This document shows positions 8,135 to 15,803 of a DNA stretch of 18,763 nucleotides, one piece after another. The notes under the pieces are model-generated. The model was not told the origin of the DNA. It saw only the letters and a list, made by a program, of their open reading frames with translations, and searched no databases. The translations under genes and the position numbers were made by a program. The DNA comes from Pseudomonas sp. (lineage in GTDB: Bacteria; Pseudomonadota; Gammaproteobacteria; Pseudomonadales; Pseudomonadaceae), in assembly GCA_029239415.1 (NCBI GenBank), contig JAQZAY010000036.1, positions 1 through 18,763 of the forward strand. Direction: 5' to 3'. The first letter of the stretch is position 1. Each line of letters begins with the position of its first letter.

Positions 8135-8305
8135 TTACAAGGCCTTGCTGACGTGGATATCGGTGATGCTGGCGGTGTCATCGCCATGGATCTTGCGCAA
8201 CGCCTCCAAGGCTTGCTCGACGCTGGCGTCGGGCATCAGTGCGAAGTCCCAGCGGCGTTCGCCGTCGAGCTTGTACTTGATCACATACTTGATGGTCTGG
8301 GTCAT
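8135..8305 (-). CDS. Conserved-looking 56-aa hypothetical protein
   Basis: This short gene runs from the ATG at 8303-8305 to a TAA at 8135-8137 and encodes MTQTIKYVIKYKLDGERRWD followed by 36 more residues, ending VSKAL. It has no signal peptide, membrane segment or Cys. The alternating pattern TQTIKYVIKYKL suggests an N-terminal beta strand, then a helix (SVEQALEALRKIHG) and another strand (SITDIHVS), a small alpha/beta fold. It begins 6 bases after the DUF1883 stop, with a weak GAGATAAG ribosome site, and ends 22 bases before the nitronate monooxygenase gene. This spacing, the codon use (GC-rich third positions) and the tight fit are the reasons to call it real. I do not recognise a function. 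Confidence 0.72.
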   Translation of the reverse strand: MTQTIKYVIKYKLDGERRWDFALMPDASVEQALEALRKIHGDDTASITDIHVSKAL

Positions 8306-8311
8306 GACGAC

Positions 8312-8614
8312 TTATCTCAGTTTCGATGACGAGCGACGAATGATCTTGATCTTGTGCTTGAACGTCGGCTTGGTGACCGCCGACAGGGCACGCGGGCCCA
8401 CGGTGTCGATGGTGATGTTCCAGAAGCCGGTGCTGGGCACGGTGATCTTCGCCGGAAAATCGACGAACGCACCGCCATGGTAGGTGTGGCGGCCGCCATT
8501 CTTGAAGCTTCGGAAGTTGGCGTCGTTCATCAGGCGAATGTTGCAGCGCTGGGTGCACTCGATGACGACGATATCGTCCTCGTTGAGGTGCTCGCGCTGG
8601 TGTACGAATTTCAT
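8312..8614 (-). CDS. DUF1883 domain protein
   Basis: This 100-aa protein starts MKFVHQREHLNEDDIVVIEC and matches what I recall of the DUF1883 family: small, mostly beta proteins with segments such as NIRLMNDANFRSFKNG, HTYHGGAFVDFPAKI and STGFWNITIDTVG. The start at 8612-8614 has a GGAG site; an in-frame ATG 12 codons earlier lacks one. No signal peptide or membrane helix is seen, so it is probably cytoplasmic. It is the first gene of a probable unit with the 56-aa gene (6 bases on) and the nitronate monooxygenase. The family's role is not known to me; some DUF1883 domains are fused to TIR domains, but none is present here. Confidence 0.85.
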   Translation of the reverse strand: MKFVHQREHLNEDDIVVIECTQRCNIRLMNDANFRSFKNGGRHTYHGGAFVDFPAKITVPSTGFWNITIDTVGPRALSAVTKPTFKHKIKIIRRSSSKLR

Positions 8615-8775
8615 GGGGCGCTCCGCAAGGGAAATATTCAGCAAACGCAAAAGATACCACGATGTCGGGGTACACTGCCGCGCTCGGTATCAGGCCAGGG
8701 ATAAATCTGCCAATCGAGGGAGCAAATCGGTCCGGTTAGGGTCAAAAAATTTCTTTATGACGCAGGGGCATTCGA

Positions 8776-9129
8776 ATGAAGTGGGTCGTGGCAGCGGCGG
8801 CAGTGGCATTGGGTGGGTGTGTCAGCGTGTCCGAGCTCGAGCGCTCGCACGAAACGATGGACGTGATGTCTGGCAAGTCGCCGCGCGAGTACGCGGACTG
8901 CGTCAAGCAGAACCTTGCCAAGACACGCGATACGCTTGACGAAGAGGTCCGCGGCGACGGTCTGCGTCTGATCGTCCCGCAAAAGTTGGGAGCGGGTCCC
9001 GCTGCGTTGGTGGATATCGACAAGCGCGGCAGTGGCAGCAGCATCAAGGTGTTCGAGCGGCTCAACAACTTCCCGTTGCGCCTGGGTGATGTGCGTACCG
9101 CAGCAACCCAGTGCATCTCCGGTTCTTGA
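8776..9129 (+). CDS. Small predicted lipoprotein
   Basis: This 117-aa protein opens with a short basic start and hydrophobic stretch ending in a lipobox, MKWVVAAAAVALGGC, so Cys15 should be lipidated after cleavage by signal peptidase II. The residue after it is Val, not Asp, so outer-membrane sorting is more likely than retention in the inner membrane. The mature part is mixed helix and strand with two further Cys (in YADCVKQNL and ATQCISGS) that could pair in the periplasm. No known domain is recognised. It is a single gene, divergent from the DUF1883 unit, with a GC-rich hairpin downstream (9178-9202). Confidence 0.85.
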   Translation: MKWVVAAAAVALGGCVSVSELERSHETMDVMSGKSPREYADCVKQNLAKTRDTLDEEVRGDGLRLIVPQKLGAGPAALVDIDKRGSGSSIKVFERLNNFPLRLGDVRTAATQCISGS

Positions 9130-9177
9130 TCCAGCTCAGCAAGTGAGCAGTTAGCAGGCTCTTTGCCATTTCCTTGG

Positions 9178-9202
9178 CCTGCCCGGCGTTGTTTCGGGCA
9201 GG
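9178..9202. repeat. 8-bp inverted repeat after the lipoprotein gene
   Basis: The arms cctgcccg (9178-9185) and cgggcagg (9195-9202) pair perfectly across a 9-base loop, 48 bases after the lipoprotein stop. No T run follows, so it is only a weak terminator candidate for the upstream gene. Confidence 0.4.
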
Positions 9203-9270
9203 TGATAGCCCTACTCTGCGTGGGGTAATAGTTCAAGCCTGAGCTTATGACAAGGAAATGGAGTCCCGTG

Positions 9271-9921
9271 ATGACCCTTCTTAGCCGCTTGCTGGTCAGC
9301 AGCCTGCTGACGGTCGCCTGGCTGACGGTGCATGCCGCCGATGGCCAGACCCTCTACAACCAGGGCGGGCAGGATCCCGCCGCCATGGCTTGCCTGGGCT
9401 GTCATGGTCCTGACGCTCGGGGCATCGCCGCCGCGGGCTTTCCCCGCTTGGCTGGCTTGCCGGCGGGTTATCTGAGCAAGCAGCTGGACGACTTTCGCAA
9501 GGGCAGCCGCAAGCATCCCGTCATGGAGCCGCTGGCCAAGGCGCTGAGCGATGCGGAAATCAAGGCCGTCAGTGCCATGCTGGCTGCAATGGCGGTCGAT
9601 CCCGCCCCCGCGCTGCGCCGACGGCAGATGAGCCTCGACCCCATCGAGAAGATGGCCCTCTACGGCGACTGGAGCAGGCAGATCCCAGGCTGCGTGCAGT
9701 GCCACGGCCCAGGTGGCGGTGGGGTAGGCGAACATTTCCCACCCTTGGCTGGCCAGCCCGCTGCTTACCTGGCCGCGCAACTCGATGGCTGGCGCGACGG
9801 CAGCCGCAACAACGACCCGGACCAGATGATGGTTGCCGTTGCCAAGGCCATGACCGATGCCGAGGTCAAGGCGCTCGCCGACTACTTCGCCAACCTGGGC
9901 AGCCTGGAGGTCACCCCATGA
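9271..9921 (+). CDS. tsdB: Diheme cytochrome c, TsdB-like (c4 type)
   Basis: This 216-aa protein has a signal peptide (MTLLSRLLVSSLLTVAWL, cleavage near VHAA) and two c-type haem sites: CLGCH at residues 41-45 and CVQCH at 141-145. The two halves are repeats of one cytochrome c fold, each with a GFPRLAG/HFPPLAG segment and a Met that can be the distal ligand (Met85 in HPVMEPLAKAL; Met186/187 in DPDQMM). This is cytochrome c4 architecture. Because the next gene overlaps it and is TsdA-like, it fits TsdB, the electron acceptor described for tsdBA operons. I chose the ATG at 9271 over 9247 because a GGAG lies 7 bases before it and the signal peptide is then of normal length. Electrons would pass on to a terminal oxidase (inference). 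Confidence 0.82.
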   Translation: MTLLSRLLVSSLLTVAWLTVHAADGQTLYNQGGQDPAAMACLGCHGPDARGIAAAGFPRLAGLPAGYLSKQLDDFRKGSRKHPVMEPLAKALSDAEIKAVSAMLAAMAVDPAPALRRRQMSLDPIEKMALYGDWSRQIPGCVQCHGPGGGGVGEHFPPLAGQPAAYLAAQLDGWRDGSRNNDPDQMMVAVAKAMTDAEVKALADYFANLGSLEVTP

Positions 9922-10832
9922 AGCGCTCGATGTTCCTGCTCGGGTGGATCGCGCTGGGCGCGCAGGCCGCGCCTATCGCCATGGAGGACCAGTCTCAGCT
10001 CAAGGTCCCTGGCAGCCAGGCAGCCCCCGTTTTCATGCCGCCGGCCGAAAGCGAGCTGCCCGACAATGCGTTCGGCCACAGGGTGCGCGAAGGGCATGCG
10101 CTGTTCGTCGACACCCGCCGGCTGATGCCCGGGGCGGTGGGCAATGGCATGAACTGCAGCAACTGCCACCTCGACCAGGGCCGCATGGCCCATTCGGCCC
10201 CGCTGTGGGGCGCCTACCCGATGTATCCGGCCTACCGCAGGAAAAATGACAAGGTCAACACCTTCGCCGAGCGTATCCAGGGATGCTTCCAGTTCAGCAT
10301 GAACGGCACCCCGCCCGCCGCCGACAGTCCGCAGATGACCGCCCTTGCCGTGTATGCCTACTGGCTGGCGAGCACGGCACCGATCGGCGTGGAAACGTCG
10401 GGGCGAGGCTATCCTGAAGTGCCGCAGCCAGCGGGCGGCTTCGACTTCAAGCGCGGGCAGCAGGTCTACCAGGCGCATTGCGCCATCTGCCATGGCGAGC
10501 AGGGTGAAGGGCAGCAAGTGGCGGGGGACTATGTGATGCCGCCGCTGTGGGGCAAGGACTCCTATAACTGGGGCGCGGGCATGCATCGGGTCAATACCGC
10601 GGCGTCGTTCATCAAGCACAACATGCCCCTGGGCAAGCCCGGCAGCCTCAGCGATCAGCAGGCGTGGGACGTGGCCGCCTGGATCAACCGTCACGAACGT
10701 CCCCAGGACCCCCGCCTGGTAGAGGGTTCGGTGGAGAAGACACGAGTGAAGTTTCACGCCGATGACGGCGTGAACCTGTATGGACAGAGAGTGGACGGCG
10801 TGCTGATCGGGGTAGGGACGGACGACAGCTGA
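9918..10832 (+). CDS. tsdA: Thiosulfate dehydrogenase TsdA-like diheme cytochrome c
   Basis: This 304-aa periplasmic protein has a signal peptide (MKRSMFLLGWIALGAQA) and two haem sites, CSNCH (residues 80-84) and CAICH (188-192). Between them is QGCFQFSMNG with Cys123. TsdA enzymes have a Cys in this place as the unusual distal ligand of the catalytic haem, so the key diagnostic residue is present. Met236 in HNMPLG is the likely distal ligand of haem 2. The family oxidises two thiosulfates to tetrathionate, giving an energy supplement, and can run in reverse. Its ATG overlaps the tsdB stop (ATGA), so the pair is coupled. The long frame opening at 9699 reads through tsdB in another frame and is not the start. 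The call is by motif and gene order; another diheme oxidoreductase of the same superfamily remains possible. Confidence 0.8.
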   Translation: MKRSMFLLGWIALGAQAAPIAMEDQSQLKVPGSQAAPVFMPPAESELPDNAFGHRVREGHALFVDTRRLMPGAVGNGMNCSNCHLDQGRMAHSAPLWGAYPMYPAYRRKNDKVNTFAERIQGCFQFSMNGTPPAADSPQMTALAVYAYWLASTAPIGVETSGRGYPEVPQPAGGFDFKRGQQVYQAHCAICHGEQGEGQQVAGDYVMPPLWGKDSYNWGAGMHRVNTAASFIKHNMPLGKPGSLSDQQAWDVAAWINRHERPQDPRLVEGSVEKTRVKFHADDGVNLYGQRVDGVLIGVGTDDS

Positions 10833-10863
10833 TCGACGACGAAAACTCTTTATGTGGCGAAAC

Positions 10864-10891
10864 TTTACGAACCTTTGGAACTATCTACACT
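10864..10891 (+). promoter_or_regulatory. Possible sigma-70 promoter of galU
   Basis: TTTACG (10864-10869) and TACACT (10886-10891) are spaced 16 bases apart in the AT-richer gap between tsdA and galU. Each matches the consensus at four of six positions. The start point would lie about 100 bases before galU, leaving a long leader. This is a weak call by eye. Confidence 0.3.
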
Positions 10892-11002
10892 GGGGTATCT
10901 CTATCAAGGCATTGTTCTGCTCCAGGCGGGGCATTGTAAGGCGCCCACCGCCTGATTAGACTGCGCCGAATCTCGTAGGCAAGCCCCTAGTTAAGGACGT
11001 AT

Positions 11003-11842
11003 ATGATCAAGAAATGCTTGTTCCCGGCCGCCGGTTACGGCACCCGCTTCCTGCCCGCTACCAAGGCAATGCCCAAGGAAATGCTGCCGGTGGTCAACAA
11101 GCCACTGATCCAGTATGGCGTTGAAGAAGCACTGGACGCTGGCCTGAGCGAGATCTCCATCGTGACCGGTCGCGGCAAGCGCGCCCTGGAAGACCACTTC
11201 GACATCAGCTACGAGCTCGAAACCCAGATCAAGGGCACCGACAAGGAAAAGTACCTGGTCGGTATCCGTCGCCTGCTCGACGAGTGCTCGTTCTCCTACA
11301 CCCGCCAGACCGAAATGAAAGGCCTGGGCCACGCGATCCTGACCGGTCGCCCACTGATCGGCGACGAGCCGTTCGCGGTGGTGCTGGCGGACGACCTGTG
11401 CGTCAATCTCGAAGGCGATGGCGTGCTCAAGCAGATGGTCAAGCTGTACGAGCAGTTCCGTTGCTCGATCGTTGCCATCCAGGAAGTAGACCCGCAGGAG
11501 ACCAACAAGTACGGCGTGATCGCCGGCGAGATGATCCGCGACGATATCTACCGCGTGCACTCCATGGTCGAGAAGCCCAAGCCCGAGGACGCTCCGTCCA
11601 ACCTGGCGATCATCGGCCGCTACATCCTGACCCCGGACATCTTCAAGCTGATCGAGGAAACCGAGCCGGGCAAGGGAGGCGAGATCCAGATCACCGACGC
11701 GCTGATGAAGCAGGCGCAGAACGGCTGCGTGATGGCCTACAAGTTCAAGGGCCAGCGCTTTGACTGCGGCGGCGCCGAGGGCTACATCGACGCGACCAAC
11801 TTCTGCTTCGAGCACTTCTACAAGACTGGCAAGGCTTACTAA
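11003..11842 (+). CDS. galU: UTP-glucose-1-phosphate uridylyltransferase GalU
   Basis: This 279-aa enzyme makes UDP-glucose from UTP and glucose-1-phosphate, feeding lipopolysaccharide core, exopolysaccharide and trehalose pathways in the cytoplasm. It shows the nucleotide-binding start CLFPAAGYGTRFLPATKAMP, then KEMLPVVNKPLIQYGVEEA, the VVLADDLC acidic motif, and KYGVIAGEM. The length equals the P. aeruginosa protein as I recall it. The ATG at 11003 follows TAAGGA at 7 bases. It has its own leader and is followed by a strong terminator, so it is probably transcribed alone or with partial read-through into gor. Confidence 0.97.
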   Translation: MIKKCLFPAAGYGTRFLPATKAMPKEMLPVVNKPLIQYGVEEALDAGLSEISIVTGRGKRALEDHFDISYELETQIKGTDKEKYLVGIRRLLDECSFSYTRQTEMKGLGHAILTGRPLIGDEPFAVVLADDLCVNLEGDGVLKQMVKLYEQFRCSIVAIQEVDPQETNKYGVIAGEMIRDDIYRVHSMVEKPKPEDAPSNLAIIGRYILTPDIFKLIEETEPGKGGEIQITDALMKQAQNGCVMAYKFKGQRFDCGGAEGYIDATNFCFEHFYKTGKAY

Positions 11843-11891
11843 GCCGCAAGCCGACCGCGGCAGCTCTGGTTTTTTCTTGCAGCTTGCAGCT
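11842..11891 (+). repeat. Long-loop inverted repeat just after galU
   Basis: agccgcaagc (11842-11851) pairs with gcttgcagct (11882-11891) apart from one G-U position, with a 30-base loop. The right side also holds a tandem copy of cttgcag (11876-11889). It begins at the galU stop codon and abuts the galU terminator, so it may add structure to the 3' end of the galU mRNA. Confidence 0.35.
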
Positions 11892-11920
11892 AAAAAAGCC
11901 ACCCTCAGGTGGCTTTTTTT
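11892..11920. terminator. Strong bidirectional intrinsic terminator between galU and gor
   Basis: The arms aaaaaagccacc (11892-11903) and ggtggctttttt (11908-11919) are exact reverse complements around the loop ctca, with T runs on both strands. It lies 49 bases after the galU stop and only 12 bases before the gor start codon. Confidence 0.92.
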
Positions 11921-11932
11921 GAGGAATCCATT

Positions 11933-13288
11933 GTGGCCTACGATTTTGATCTGTTCGTGATTGGTGCCGGGTCCGGCGGTGTGCGCGCGGCGCGCTTTGC
12001 CTCAGGCTTCGGCGCCAGGGTGGCGGTGGCTGAAAGCCGTTACCTGGGAGGCACCTGCGTCAACGTGGGGTGCGTGCCGAAGAAACTGCTGGTGTACGGC
12101 GCGCATTTCGCCGATGACTTCGAGCAGGCCTCGGGTTTCGGCTGGACAGTGGAGGATGCCCAGTTCGACTGGGGCACGCTGATCGCCAACAAGAACCGCG
12201 AGATCGAGCGTCTCAACGGCATCTACCGCAACCTGCTGGTCAACAGCGGCGTGACCCTGCTCCAGGGGCATGCGCGTATCACCGGCGCCCATGAAGTCGA
12301 AGTCGACGGCCAGCGCCATACCGCCGAGCGCATCCTGATTGCCGTTGGCGGCTGGCCGCAGATTCCCGACATCCCGGGCAAAGAGCTGGCCATCAGCTCC
12401 AACGAGGCTTTCTACCTCAAGGAGCTGCCGCGGCGCGTCCTGGTGGTGGGCGGTGGCTACATCGCCGTGGAATTCGCCGGCATCTTCCAGGGGCTGGGCG
12501 CCAGCACCACCTTGCTCTATCGCAAGGAACTGTTCCTGCGTGGCTTCGATGGCTCGGTGCGCATGCACCTGAAGGAAGAGCTCGAGAAACGCGGCCTTGA
12601 CCTGCAGTTCAACAGCGATATCCAGCGCATCGACAAGCAGGCGGATGGCAGCCTCAAGGCCACCCTCAAGGACGGCCGCGAACTGGTCACCGATTGCGTG
12701 TTCTATGCCACCGGCCGGCGCCCGATGCTCGACAATCTCGGACTGGAAAACACCGGCGTGGAACTCGACGAGAAGGGCTTCATCCGCGTCGACGACCACT
12801 ACCAGACCACCGCGCCCTCGATCCTTGCCATCGGCGATGTGATCGGCCGCGTCCAGCTCACTCCGGTGGCCCTGGCCGAAGGCATGGCCGTGGCGCGCCG
12901 TCTGTTCAAGCCCGAGCAGTATCGCCCGGTGGATTACCAGAACATCCCGACGGCAGTGTTCAGTCAGCCGCCGATCGGTACCGTTGGCCTGACCGAAGAG
13001 CAGGCGCTCGAGGCCGGGCACCAGGTGCAGGTATTCGAAAGCAGGTTCCGCCCCATGAAGCTGACCTTGACCGGCGTCCAGGAAAAGACCCTGATGAAGC
13101 TGGTGGTCGATGCCCAGACCGACCGTGTGCTCGGTTGCCACATGGTGGGTCCCGAGGCTGGCGAGATCGTCCAGGGCCTGGGCATCGCCCTCAAGGCTGG
13201 CGCGACCAAGCAGCAGTTCGACGAGACCATCGGCGTGCACCCGACCGCGGCCGAAGAATTCGTGACGATGCGTACGGTCACCCGCTGA
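11933..13288 (+). CDS. gor: Glutathione-disulfide reductase
   Basis: This 451-aa FAD enzyme reduces oxidised glutathione with NADPH in the cytoplasm. It shows the FAD motif FVIGAGSGG at the N-terminus, the redox-active pair Cys42/Cys47 in [13 protein letters not shown], the NAD(P) motif [13 protein letters not shown] followed by [13 protein letters not shown], the second FAD motif ILAIGDVIG and the C-terminal acid-base His436 in [14 protein letters not shown] chose GTG at 11933: it follows GAGG by 8 bases and gives [13 protein letters not shown]. The frame opens earlier at another GTG (11909), but that lies inside the terminator stem. Its neighbours ahpC and ahpF complete a peroxide and thiol defence block. 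Confidence 0.96.
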   Translation: MAYDFDLFVIGAGSGGVRAARFASGFGARVAVAESRYLGGTCVNVGCVPKKLLVYGAHFADDFEQASGFGWTVEDAQFDWGTLIANKNREIERLNGIYRNLLVNSGVTLLQGHARITGAHEVEVDGQRHTAERILIAVGGWPQIPDIPGKELAISSNEAFYLKELPRRVLVVGGGYIAVEFAGIFQGLGASTTLLYRKELFLRGFDGSVRMHLKEELEKRGLDLQFNSDIQRIDKQADGSLKATLKDGRELVTDCVFYATGRRPMLDNLGLENTGVELDEKGFIRVDDHYQTTAPSILAIGDVIGRVQLTPVALAEGMAVARRLFKPEQYRPVDYQNIPTAVFSQPPIGTVGLTEEQALEAGHQVQVFESRFRPMKLTLTGVQEKTLMKLVVDAQTDRVLGCHMVGPEAGEIVQGLGIALKAGATKQQFDETIGVHPTAAEEFVTMRTVTR

Positions 13289-13300
13289 TGGGGTAAGCCA

Positions 13301-13344
13301 AGGCCTCATCGCCTGTAGGAGCGGGCTTGCCCGCGATGAGGCCT
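13301..13344. repeat. REP element (P. putida type)
   Basis: The outer arms aggcctcatcgc (13301-13312) and gcgatgaggcct (13333-13344) are exact reverse complements. Inside sits the palindrome gcgggcttgcccgc (13321-13334), next to ctgtaggagc. On the - strand the core GCGGGCAAGCCCGCTCCTAC matches the repetitive extragenic palindrome known from P. putida. It lies 12 bases after the gor stop and may protect or end the gor transcript. Confidence 0.85.
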
Positions 13345-13377
13345 CAGCTCGATCCCTTCTATTAGTAAACCCTTGTT

Positions 13378-13414
13378 ATAGCCAAAACCAATCATCAACA
13401 TGAGCTTTGCCAAT
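13378..13414 (+). promoter_or_regulatory. OxyR-like box upstream of ahpC
   Basis: Four tetranucleotides sit at exact 7-base intervals: ATAG (13378), CAAT (13389), ATGA (13400) and CAAT (13411). The OxyR pattern is ATAG-N7-CTAT-N7-ATAG-N7-CTAT; 12 of 16 defined positions match. A TAGGAT hexamer at 13438-13443 could be the -10, which would place this box against the -35 region, as at OxyR-activated promoters. ahpC is a classical OxyR target, so context supports the call. Confidence 0.55.
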
Positions 13415-13436
13415 GAGCCTTTCTCGGCCTCATTGG
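13410..13436. repeat. 8-bp inverted repeat in the ahpC promoter region
   Basis: The arms ccaatgag (13410-13417) and ctcattgg (13429-13436) are exact reverse complements around an 11-base loop. It overlaps the last quarter of the OxyR-like box and the presumed -35 region of ahpC, so it may be a second operator. Confidence 0.4.
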
Positions 13437-13485
13437 TTAGGATTCTTCCATCAAGTTTTTCCAACCCCCTGAAGGAGCGTCATTC

Positions 13486-14049
13486 ATGCCTATCATCAAC
13501 AGCCAGGTAAAACCGTTCAACGCTACCGCTTACCACAACGGCGAGTTCGTCGACGTGTCCGAAGCCAACCTCAAGGGCAAATGGTCGGTAGTCTTCTTCT
13601 ACCCAGCCGACTTCACCTTCGTCTGCCCAACCGAGCTGGGCGACCTGGCTGACAACTATGACGAGTTCCAGAAACTCGGCGTCGAGATCTACGGCGTGTC
13701 CACCGACACCCACTTCACCCACAAAGCGTGGCACGACACCTCGGAAACCATCGGCAAGATCAAGTACCCGTTGATCGGTGACCCGACCCACGTCATCTCG
13801 CGCAACTTCGACGTGCTGATCGAAGAAGCCGGCCTGGCCGATCGCGGTACCTTCGTGATCAACCCGGAAGGCCAGATCAAGATCGTCGAGCTCAACGATG
13901 GCGGCGTAGGCCGTGACGCGACCGAGCTGCTGCGCAAGGTCAAGGCTGCCCAGTACGTTGCCGCTCACCCAGGCGAAGTCTGCCCGGCCAAGTGGAAAGA
14001 AGGCGAGGCCACCCTGGCCCCATCGCTGGACCTGGTCGGCAAGATCTAA
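13486..14049 (+). CDS. ahpC: Alkyl hydroperoxide reductase subunit C (2-Cys peroxiredoxin)
   Basis: This 187-aa peroxiredoxin reduces hydrogen peroxide, organic peroxides and peroxynitrite in the cytoplasm and is recycled by AhpF. The peroxidatic Cys47 lies in [13 protein letters not shown] and the resolving Cys166 in [13 protein letters not shown]; length and both ends match enterobacterial AhpC. The ATG at 13486 has a strong GAAGGAG site. The long AT-rich leader carries an OxyR-like box, and a strong terminator follows the gene. Confidence 0.97.
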   Translation: MPIINSQVKPFNATAYHNGEFVDVSEANLKGKWSVVFFYPADFTFVCPTELGDLADNYDEFQKLGVEIYGVSTDTHFTHKAWHDTSETIGKIKYPLIGDPTHVISRNFDVLIEEAGLADRGTFVINPEGQIKIVELNDGGVGRDATELLRKVKAAQYVAAHPGEVCPAKWKEGEATLAPSLDLVGKI

Positions 14050-14111
14050 GACCGTGAGCCAGCCGCGGGCGGTGAGCAACCGCCACCTCTAAGTTCTCAC
14101 TGCCCCGCCAG

Positions 14112-14144
14112 AACGCCCGGGCACCTGTGCCTGGGCGTTTTTAT
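14112..14144 (+). terminator. Intrinsic terminator between ahpC and ahpF
   Basis: aacgcccgggcac (14112-14124) pairs with gtgcctgggcgtt (14127-14139) with one wobble position and a 2-base loop in strict pairing, followed by ttttat. It ends about 30 bases before ahpF, so it should set a high ahpC to ahpF ratio if ahpF is fed by read-through. Confidence 0.88.
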
Positions 14145-14174
14145 TTGCACAATCGAAAAAAGGAAATCGCCCGT

Positions 14175-15737
14175 ATGTTGGACGCCACGCTTAAAACGCA
14201 ACTCAAAGCCTACCTGGAGCGGGTCACCCAGCCGATCGAGATCGTTGCATCTCTCGACGACGGCGCGAAATCCCGCGAAATGCACGACCTGCTGGCCGAA
14301 ATCACCAGCCTGTCGACCCAGATTTCCCTGCGCGTGGACGGTGACGACAGCCGTCGCCCATCGTTCTCGCTCAACCGTCCAGGGGGCGATATCAGCCTGC
14401 GCTTCGCCGGCATCCCCATGGGCCACGAATTCACCTCGCTGGTGCTGGCGCTGCTGCAAGTCGGCGGCCATCCCTCCAAGGCCAGTGCCGAGGTGATTGC
14501 GCAAATCGCTTCGCTCAAGGGCGAATTCAATTTCGAGACCTACTTCTCGCTGTCTTGCCAGAACTGCCCTGACGTGGTCCAGGCGCTGAACCTGATGGCG
14601 GTGCTCAACCCCAACGTGCGCCACGTGGCCATCGACGGCGCGCTGTTCCAGGACGAAGTCGAGGCACGCAAGGTCATGGCCGTGCCGAGCCTGTACCTCA
14701 ACGGCGAAGTGTTCGGCCAGGGCCGCATGGGCCTGGAGGAAATCCTCGGCAAGATCGACACCAGTGCAGGCCAGCGCCAGGCCGAGAAGATCGACGCCAA
14801 GGACGCCTTCGACGTGCTGGTGGTCGGCGGTGGCCCGGCCGGTGCCGCTGCTGCCATCTACGCGGCGCGCAAAGGCATTCGTACCGGTGTCGCGGCCGAG
14901 CGCTTCGGCGGCCAGGTGCTTGACACCATGGCGATCGAGAACTTCATCTCGATCCAGGAAACCGAAGGCCCCAAGCTGGCCAGCGCCCTGGAAGAGCATG
15001 TCAAGCAGTACGACGTCGACATCATGAACCTGCAACGCGGCGAGGCGCTGATCCCGGCCACCGATGGCGGCCTGCACCAGGTCCGCCTGGCCAGTGGTGC
15101 CTCGCTCAAGGCCAAGACCGTGATCCTGGCCACCGGTGCCCGCTGGCGCGAAATGAACGTGCCGGGCGAGAAGGAGTACCGCAACCGTGGCGTGGCCTAC
15201 TGCCCGCATTGCGACGGCCCGCTGTTCAAGGGCAAGCGCGTGGCGGTGATCGGCGGGGGCAACTCCGGCGTCGAGGCGGCGATCGACCTGGCGGGGATCG
15301 TGGCGCATGTGACACTGATCGAGTTCGACAGCCAGCTGCGTGCCGATGCGGTGTTGCAGCGCAAGCTGCACAGCCTGCCCAATGTCAAGGTAATCACCAG
15401 CGCGCTGACCACCGAAGTGCTGGGCGATGGCCAGAAGGTCAACGGCCTGCGCTACCAGGATCGCACCGGTGGCGATGTGCATGACGTGCAGCTCGAAGGC
15501 ATCTTCGTGCAGATCGGCCTGCTGCCCAACACCGACTGGCTCAAGGGCACGGTCGAATTGTCGCCACGCGGCGAGATCATCGTCGACGCCAAGGGCCAGA
15601 CCAACGTGCCGGGCGTGTTTGCCGCAGGTGACGTGACCACCGTGCCGTACAAGCAGATCGTGATTGCCGTGGGCGAGGGCGCCAAGGCCTCCCTGGCGGC
15701 CTTCGACCACCTGATCCGTACCACCGCGCCGGCGTGA
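14175..15737 (+). CDS. ahpF: Alkyl hydroperoxide reductase subunit F
   Basis: This 520-aa flavoprotein passes electrons from NADH to AhpC. The N-terminal double-thioredoxin-like domain carries Cys128/Cys131 (SCQNCPD). The thioredoxin-reductase-like part has the FAD motif [12 protein letters not shown] (residues 216-227), the redox pair Cys343/Cys346 (YCPHCDGP), the nucleotide motif [12 protein letters not shown] and the FAD-binding [15 protein letters not shown] near the C-terminus. All centres are intact and the length is normal. The ATG at 14175 is preceded by AGGAAA at 8-14 bases; the frame opens earlier, in the terminator, without family similarity. Confidence 0.97.
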   Translation: MLDATLKTQLKAYLERVTQPIEIVASLDDGAKSREMHDLLAEITSLSTQISLRVDGDDSRRPSFSLNRPGGDISLRFAGIPMGHEFTSLVLALLQVGGHPSKASAEVIAQIASLKGEFNFETYFSLSCQNCPDVVQALNLMAVLNPNVRHVAIDGALFQDEVEARKVMAVPSLYLNGEVFGQGRMGLEEILGKIDTSAGQRQAEKIDAKDAFDVLVVGGGPAGAAAAIYAARKGIRTGVAAERFGGQVLDTMAIENFISIQETEGPKLASALEEHVKQYDVDIMNLQRGEALIPATDGGLHQVRLASGASLKAKTVILATGARWREMNVPGEKEYRNRGVAYCPHCDGPLFKGKRVAVIGGGNSGVEAAIDLAGIVAHVTLIEFDSQLRADAVLQRKLHSLPNVKVITSALTTEVLGDGQKVNGLRYQDRTGGDVHDVQLEGIFVQIGLLPNTDWLKGTVELSPRGEIIVDAKGQTNVPGVFAAGDVTTVPYKQIVIAVGEGAKASLAAFDHLIRTTAPA

Positions 15738-15760
15738 CGCTCACCCGGGCTTGTGCCAAG

Positions 15761-15785
15761 GGTGTCTATAGTAGATATGGACACC
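15761..15785. repeat. 6-bp inverted repeat upstream of the 63-aa gene
   Basis: ggtgtc (15761-15766) and gacacc (15780-15785) are exact reverse complements around a 13-base AT-rich centre containing tatagt. It lies 19-43 bases before the start at 15804, where an operator or promoter would be expected. Confidence 0.35.
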
Positions 15786-15803
15786 TGCCGCAGAGGCCCG
15801 CCG

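Noticed and set aside
8312..8614. DUF1883 protein as part of a TIR-type defence system
   Set aside because: Some DUF1883 domains are fused to TIR, but here the protein is only 100 residues, and no TIR domain or other defence gene is nearby.
9699..9917. Upstream extension of the tsdA frame
   Set aside because: It overlaps tsdB in another frame; the ATG at 9918 with ATGA coupling and a signal peptide is the real start.
12002..13309. 435-codon open frame antisense to gor
   Set aside because: The gor frame has all catalytic motifs; the antisense product is compositionally odd and has no ribosome site or domain.
14097..15710. 537-codon open frame antisense to ahpF
   Set aside because: It is a mirror of an intact ahpF in a GC-rich genome; its translation is low-complexity, rich in His, Gln and Asp, and like no known family.
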